Positions 6,026-9,844 of a DNA stretch of 9,844 bases are shown here, piece by piece; position 1 is the first letter of the stretch; every line of letters starts with the position of its first letter. Under the pieces are notes generated by a model. That model saw only the letters and a program-made list of their open reading frames with translations. It was not told the origin of the DNA and ran no database searches. The DNA is taken from contig CBCPMX010000050.1 of assembly GCA_965120355.1 (NCBI GenBank), positions 1 to 9,844 on the forward strand, read 5' to 3'. Source of the stretch: CBCPMX01 sp965120355. Its GTDB lineage: Bacteria > Bacillota > Clostridia > Oscillospirales > Oscillospiraceae. Both the position numbers and the translations under genes were made by a program.

Positions 6026-9000
6026 ACTCAAATTGACTGCGCAGCAGCAGGCTGTGGTGGATAGCCGCGGCGGCGCACTGTTGGTGTCTGCTGCTGCCGG
6101 CTCCGGCAAAACCAAGGTGCTGGTGGACAGATTGTTGGGGATGGTCTGTGATCCGGACCGGCCCTGTGATATCCACGAGTTTCTAATCATCACCTATACA
6201 AAGGCCGCCGCCTCGGAACTGCGGGCGAAGATCTCTGCGGAGCTGGGCAAGCGGCTGGCGGCCGATCCCACCAACCGCCATCTGCAACGGCAGATGAATC
6301 TGCTGTACCTGACACAGATTTCCACGGTCCATGCGTTCTGCACCACAATTTTGCGGGAGTACAGCCATCTGCTGAGCCTGCCGCCGGATTTTCGGGTGGG
6401 AGACGAGCAGACCTGTTCCGCCCTGCGGGAGCGGGCGCTGGAAGATGTGTTGGAGGATGCCTACAGCCATATGGAGACGCTGGAGGGCCTGCCGGAGCTG
6501 CTGGACATCATCGGAAGCGGGCGGGACGACATGCGGCTGGGGCAGATTGTTCTGTGGGTCTATGAGGCGGTTTGCAGCCACCCCTATCCGGCCGTGTGGA
6601 TTGCCCAGTGCCGGGATACGCTGGATCTGGCGGATTGTGCCGACGCCGGGCAGACGCCATGGGGGGCATATCTGCTGGAGCGGATCCGGCAGACGGCGGA
6701 GCGCCAGCTGCCGCGGCTGGAGTCCGCGATTGCGGCTATGGACGGGTATGAAAAGCTGGAAAAGGCGTATGTGCCGGTCTTCCGGTCCATGGCGGAGCAG
6801 GTGCGGACGCTGGCGGGTATCCAAAGCTGGGACGGCATGGCCGCCCATGCGCATATGGACTACGGACGGCTGGGCGCGGTACGAAACTTTGAAGACCCGG
6901 CGCTGCAGGAGCAGCTTAAGGCCGTTCGAGAGCGGTGCAAGGCAGCGCTGAAACCGGTACTGGAGCCGGTTTCGGCGCCGTCGAGTGTGGTATTGGAGGA
7001 GCTGCGGCAGTCTGCCAGAGCGCTGCAGGCGCTCCTGACGCTGGTGGAGCGGTTTACCGATCGGTACCGGGCAGAAAAGCAGCGGCGGAGCCTGGTGGAT
7101 TTCAGCGACCTGGAGCATGAGACCATTGGGTTGCTGACGACCGGTCCTTCCGGCAAACCGTCACAGGCGGCCAGAGCGCTGTCTGCCCGCTACCGGGAGG
7201 TCATGGTGGACGAATATCAGGACTCCAATGCCGTTCAGGAGACGATTTTTGAGGCCATTTCCCGAAATGGCCAAAACCGATTCCTGGTGGGGGACGTCAA
7301 GCAGTCCATTTACCGGTTCCGGCTGGCGGATCCGTCCATCTTTCTGGAAAAATACAATCGGTATCCCAGCGTGGAACGCGCCGGTGCGGGCGAGCCGCGA
7401 AAGATCTTGCTGTCTCAAAATTTCCGCTCCGATCCGCAGATCCTTGATGCAGTGAACTTTGTGTTTTCTGCCGTCATGTCCAAGGCTGTGGGGGATCTGC
7501 GCTATGGCCAGGCGGAGGCGCTGCAGCCGCCGGAGGGGAAGGAGAGCGCCTTCTCGGAACCGGCGGTGGAGCTGCATGCCATTGACCTGGATCTGACCGG
7601 CAGCGATGAGGAGGATGCGCCGGACAAGCTGGAAGTGGAGGCGAAATTTGCAGCGGCTCGAATCCGCGCCATGCTTGACGCGGGCGAGTTGATTCCGGAT
7701 GGGGAGACGATGCGCCCTGTGCAGCCGGGGGATGTGGTGATTTTACTGCGGTCCCTGCGGACGCCAGCGGCCTATTATGTGCAGGCGCTGGAACAGGCAG
7801 GGATTCCAGTGACCTGTGATCAGGGGGGCAACCTCTTTGAGACGCCGGAAGCGGTGGCGCTGGTGTCGCTGCTGCAAATTATCGACAATCCCCGCCGGGA
7901 TGTGCCGCTGCTGTGTGTTCTGCAAAGTCCGTTGGCAGGCTTTACTTCCGACGAGCTGGCACAGGCGCGTCTGCTGCAAAAGGAAGGGGATTACTGGGAG
8001 GCGCTGCAGTTGTTTGGGGACAAGTCGGAAAAAGCACGGCGATTCCTGGAGCAACTGGAGGAATTGCGGCAATCTGCTGCTGCGGACACAGTGACCCGGC
8101 TGCTGGATCGGATCTGGCAAAAAACATCCATTTCCGCGCTCTACGGCGCCATGGATGGCGGCACCCAGCGGGTACGGAATCTGGAAGCGCTGTATGCCCT
8201 TTCGCTGGGGTTTGAGGGGACGCTGATGGAGTTCCTGGAAACCCTGGAGACTGCCAGAGAGCAGGGAATGGCGCCGCCAGGATCTGCAGCTGCCAGCGAC
8301 TGTGTCACCATCATGAGCATCCATAAGTCCAAGGGACTGGAATTCCCGGTGGTCGTCCTTTCGGATCTGTCCCGGCGGTTCAATCTGGAGGACGTCCGTC
8401 AGCCGGTATTGGTGCATCCCCGGTTGGGGATGGGGGCGTATGTGTTGGATCGGGAGACGTTGGTACGGTATCCTACCATTGCCCGGACAGCGATCTCCAT
8501 GGAACAGAAAAAGGAGACGGTATCAGAGGAACTGCGGGTTCTGTATGTGGCCATGACGAGACCGAAAGCAAAGCTGATCATGACCATGTGTAAAAAACGG
8601 CTTCTGCGGGACATCGAGAAGTTTTCCCAGGAGGCGGCTTTGCCCATGCCGGAAGAGTTGGCGGCGTCTGCCAGCAGCCTGGGGGACTGGATTTTGATGG
8701 CGGCGCTGTGCCGCACGGAGGCAGGAGCGCTGCACAAGTACGGAAGGCCCGGGAATACGGCTCAGGGCCGCTGGCCATGGGAGATCCGTCTGTACGCGGC
8801 TTCGGATCTGTGCCTGCAGGGGTCGAAAAGCGAAATTCAGCCTGTTTTTCAAACGCGGCCCGTGGAGATGCCGCCGCGTGAGCGTGTTTTGGAGGCCATG
8901 GCCTATCAGTATCCATATGGGGCTGATACACAGATTCCGTCCAAGCTGACAGCCACCCAGCTGAAGGGCCGGACATTGGATCAGGAAGCGGCGGAGAACA

Positions 9001-9572
9001 CAGCTTCGGAGGAGCTTCCCACCGTTTACGTACCGCGTCCCCGCTTCCGGCAGGCACTGGGAGAATTGACTGCGGCGGAAAAGGGCACGGCCACCCATCT
9101 GGTGATGCAGTTTGCCGACTTTGCCAAATGTGGGACGGAAGCGGGCGTCCGGTGGGAGATCGACCGTCTGGTGGAGCAGGAATACATTACGCAGCAGCAG
9201 GCGGACGCTGTGCATCCAGCTAGAATTACTGCGTTCTTTGCCTCTGACTTGGGAAAGCGGGTGTTGTCGGCCAAGGAACTGGTGCGGGAGTTCAAGTTCT
9301 CCATGTTGGCGCCAGCTGAAACCTGGTATCCGGGCGGCACGGACGAGATTCTGCTGCAGGGCGTGGTGGACTGCTGCCTGGTGGAGGAGGACGGCCTGAC
9401 CATTTTGGATTTCAAGACCGACCGGGTGACGGCCCAGACCCTGACCCAGCGGGCCGAGTACTACCGTGGCCAGCTGGATGCCTATGCCGCCGCGCTGGAA
9501 CAGATTTTTGAAAAGCCGGTGAAGGAACGGATACTGTATTTTTTCCATGTGGATCAGGCGGTGTGGCTATGA
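6018..9572 (+). CDS. addA: ATP-dependent helicase/nuclease subunit A (AddA)
   Basis: AddA is the superfamily 1A (UvrD/RecB-like) 3'-5' helicase motor and one of the two nucleases of AddAB. From ATG 6018 it is 1184 residues, close to known AddA proteins (about 1200). It opens with MAELKLTAQQQAVV, a typical Q-motif start. Motifs in order: Walker A AAGSGKT (26-32), motif Ia TYTKAAASELR (59-69), STVHAFC (102-108), Walker B DEYQD (398-402), motif III GDVKQSIYRFR (425-435), motif IV NFRS (468-471), motif V HKSKGLEF (769-776) and motif VI LYVAMTR with its arginine finger R848. The C-terminal nuclease shows H1027, GVVD (1115-1118) and DFKTD (1131-1135, catalytic D1131 and K1133). Everything needed for helicase and nuclease activity is present. 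It overlaps addB by 8 bases (ATGGCTGA), so it is co-transcribed and probably translationally coupled, giving the roughly equal subunit supply a heterodimer needs. A longer in-frame reading from 5811 is very unlikely to be used. Confidence 0.97.
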   Translation: MAELKLTAQQQAVVDSRGGALLVSAAAGSGKTKVLVDRLLGMVCDPDRPCDIHEFLIITYTKAAASELRAKISAELGKRLAADPTNRHLQRQMNLLYLTQISTVHAFCTTILREYSHLLSLPPDFRVGDEQTCSALRERALEDVLEDAYSHMETLEGLPELLDIIGSGRDDMRLGQIVLWVYEAVCSHPYPAVWIAQCRDTLDLADCADAGQTPWGAYLLERIRQTAERQLPRLESAIAAMDGYEKLEKAYVPVFRSMAEQVRTLAGIQSWDGMAAHAHMDYGRLGAVRNFEDPALQEQLKAVRERCKAALKPVLEPVSAPSSVVLEELRQSARALQALLTLVERFTDRYRAEKQRRSLVDFSDLEHETIGLLTTGPSGKPSQAARALSARYREVMVDEYQDSNAVQETIFEAISRNGQNRFLVGDVKQSIYRFRLADPSIFLEKYNRYPSVERAGAGEPRKILLSQNFRSDPQILDAVNFVFSAVMSKAVGDLRYGQAEALQPPEGKESAFSEPAVELHAIDLDLTGSDEEDAPDKLEVEAKFAAARIRAMLDAGELIPDGETMRPVQPGDVVILLRSLRTPAAYYVQALEQAGIPVTCDQGGNLFETPEAVALVSLLQIIDNPRRDVPLLCVLQSPLAGFTSDELAQARLLQKEGDYWEALQLFGDKSEKARRFLEQLEELRQSAAADTVTRLLDRIWQKTSISALYGAMDGGTQRVRNLEALYALSLGFEGTLMEFLETLETAREQGMAPPGSAAASDCVTIMSIHKSKGLEFPVVVLSDLSRRFNLEDVRQPVLVHPRLGMGAYVLDRETLVRYPTIARTAISMEQKKETVSEELRVLYVAMTRPKAKLIMTMCKKRLLRDIEKFSQEAALPMPEELAASASSLGDWILMAALCRTEAGALHKYGRPGNTAQGRWPWEIRLYAASDLCLQGSKSEIQPVFQTRPVEMPPRERVLEAMAYQYPYGADTQIPSKLTATQLKGRTLDQEAAENTASEELPTVYVPRPRFRQALGELTAAEKGTATHLVMQFADFAKCGTEAGVRWEIDRLVEQEYITQQQADAVHPARITAFFASDLGKRVLSAKELVREFKFSMLAPAETWYPGGTDEILLQGVVDCCLVEEDGLTILDFKTDRVTAQTLTQRAEYYRGQLDAYAAALEQIFEKPVKERILYFFHVDQAVWL

Positions 9573-9600
9573 GGGGGAACCCCGGCCATGTTCCATAATG

Positions 9601-9637
9601 GCAAAAGGGGACAGCACGGTTTGGCTGTCCCCTTTGC
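9601..9637. terminator. Perfect-stem hairpin downstream of addA, likely (bidirectional) terminator
   Basis: AAAGGGGACAGC (9604-9615) pairs perfectly with GCTGTCCCCTTT (9624-9635) around an 8-base loop. The stem extends by G-C and C-G pairs (9601-9602 with 9636-9637) past a bulged A9603. It starts 29 bases after the addA stop and lies between converging genes, as expected for a shared terminator. The A/T ends of the stem give only TTT on the plus strand and TTTT on the minus strand, followed by GC. Termination may therefore be incomplete, or rely on the hairpin plus other factors. The stem has no wobbles, so it works equally in both RNA directions. Confidence 0.65.
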
Positions 9638-9671
9638 AATGGTTTCCGTATGAAAATGCTCGACTGTACAG

Positions 9672-9695
9672 CGCCTGTCTGGCGCAAAACAGGCG
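9672..9695. terminator. Small hairpin directly after the minus-strand gene
   Basis: CGCCTGT (9672-9678) pairs with ACAGGCG (9689-9695) around a 10-base loop. In the minus-strand direction the stem begins immediately after the stop codon at 9696-9698. No T-run follows it on that strand, so it is not a standard intrinsic terminator. It could stabilise the 3' end of the transcript or act together with the hairpin at 9601-9637. Confidence 0.35.
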
Positions 9696-9844
9696 TCAGA
9701 TCAACAGCAAATAGATAAGCAGCAGCAGTATCACGGCAAAGAAAATGCCGATTCCCAGCAGTTGGCCCTTCGCATGGCTTTTGCTCTGTGTATCCTTCTG
9801 AGAATTTGCAGAAGCGGCTTCCGCCTTGAGTCTGGCCTGCTGGC
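9696..9844 (-). CDS. Hypothetical protein with C-terminal membrane helix, partial (5' end outside window)
   Basis: Reading the minus strand from the right edge, 48 codons are open and end at TGA (complement of 9696-9698). The visible tail starts with a polar, Ala/Gln/Lys/Ser-rich stretch (QQARLKAEAASANSQKDTQS) that looks like the end of a coiled coil or a flexible linker. A short basic segment (KSHAKG) follows, then a very hydrophobic 20-residue helix (about LLGIGIFFAVILLLLIYLLL) that runs to within one residue of the C-terminus. This layout suggests a tail-anchored membrane protein with its main part in the cytoplasm. I do not recognise the family, and the N-terminal part that would identify it is outside the window. 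It converges on addA, with two hairpins between them. It is too short here to prove coding by length, but the clean positive-then-hydrophobic topology makes it likely to be a real gene. Confidence 0.6.
   Translation of the reverse strand, partial: QQARLKAEAASANSQKDTQSKSHAKGQLLGIGIFFAVILLLLIYLLLI

Noticed and set aside
8523..9548. 341-codon open frame on the minus strand inside addA
   Set aside because: It is antisense to conserved AddA helicase and nuclease motifs, with a compositionally skewed translation and no domain. The same applies to the other long antisense frames at 5213-6193 and 6183-7118.
2726..9572. addAB as part of a novel defence or mobile system
   Set aside because: Both genes match the standard housekeeping AddAB pair in order, overlap, length and motifs. 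No extra effector, integrase, toxin or repeat array accompanies them.
2726..9572. Searching for Chi-like short motifs such as AGCGG within the window
   Set aside because: Short GC-rich pentamers are frequent here simply because of composition, the organism's Chi sequence is unknown, and a single 10-kb window cannot show enrichment.

Overview
The window looks like ordinary chromosome from a moderately GC-rich Firmicute, most likely a clostridial gut lineage such as Oscillospiraceae. That placement is an inference from three things: the AddAB (not RecBCD) type of recombination nuclease, a small DUF378 membrane protein, and strong GGAGG ribosome-binding sites with extended -10 style promoter sequence. 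No phage, insertion sequence, CRISPR array, tRNA or rRNA is visible.

Layout, left to right. (1) Positions 1-2228, + strand: the C-terminal 741 residues of a large FtsX/MacB-type ABC transporter permease whose start lies off the left edge. (2) 2334-2537, +: a complete 67-residue DUF378 membrane protein with its own strong ribosome-binding site. (3) 2538-2725: a 188-base intergenic region with unusually strong RNA structure. A 17-bp stem (2592-2646) shares bases with a terminator-like hairpin (2636-2676), and an extended -10 promoter element (2688-2696) follows. (4) 2726-6025, +: addB. (5) 6018-9572, +: addA, overlapping addB by 8 bases. (6) 9573-9695: a convergent intergenic stretch with a perfect 12-bp hairpin and a second 7-bp hairpin. 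(7) 9696-9844, - strand: the last 48 codons of an unidentified gene whose product ends in a membrane helix.

addB and addA form a translationally coupled operon. Their products make the AddAB helicase-nuclease, which processes double-strand DNA ends for RecA-dependent repair. AddA carries the active helicase motor and one nuclease domain. AddB carries a second nuclease domain with the four iron-sulfur cysteines, and a Walker A motif. All key motifs I looked for are intact in both, so the complex should work. The permease and DUF378 genes have no evident functional link to addAB. The structure between DUF378 and addB suggests that addAB is transcribed separately.

I do not see a new biological system here. 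The item most worth a second look is the pair of mutually exclusive RNA hairpins upstream of addB.
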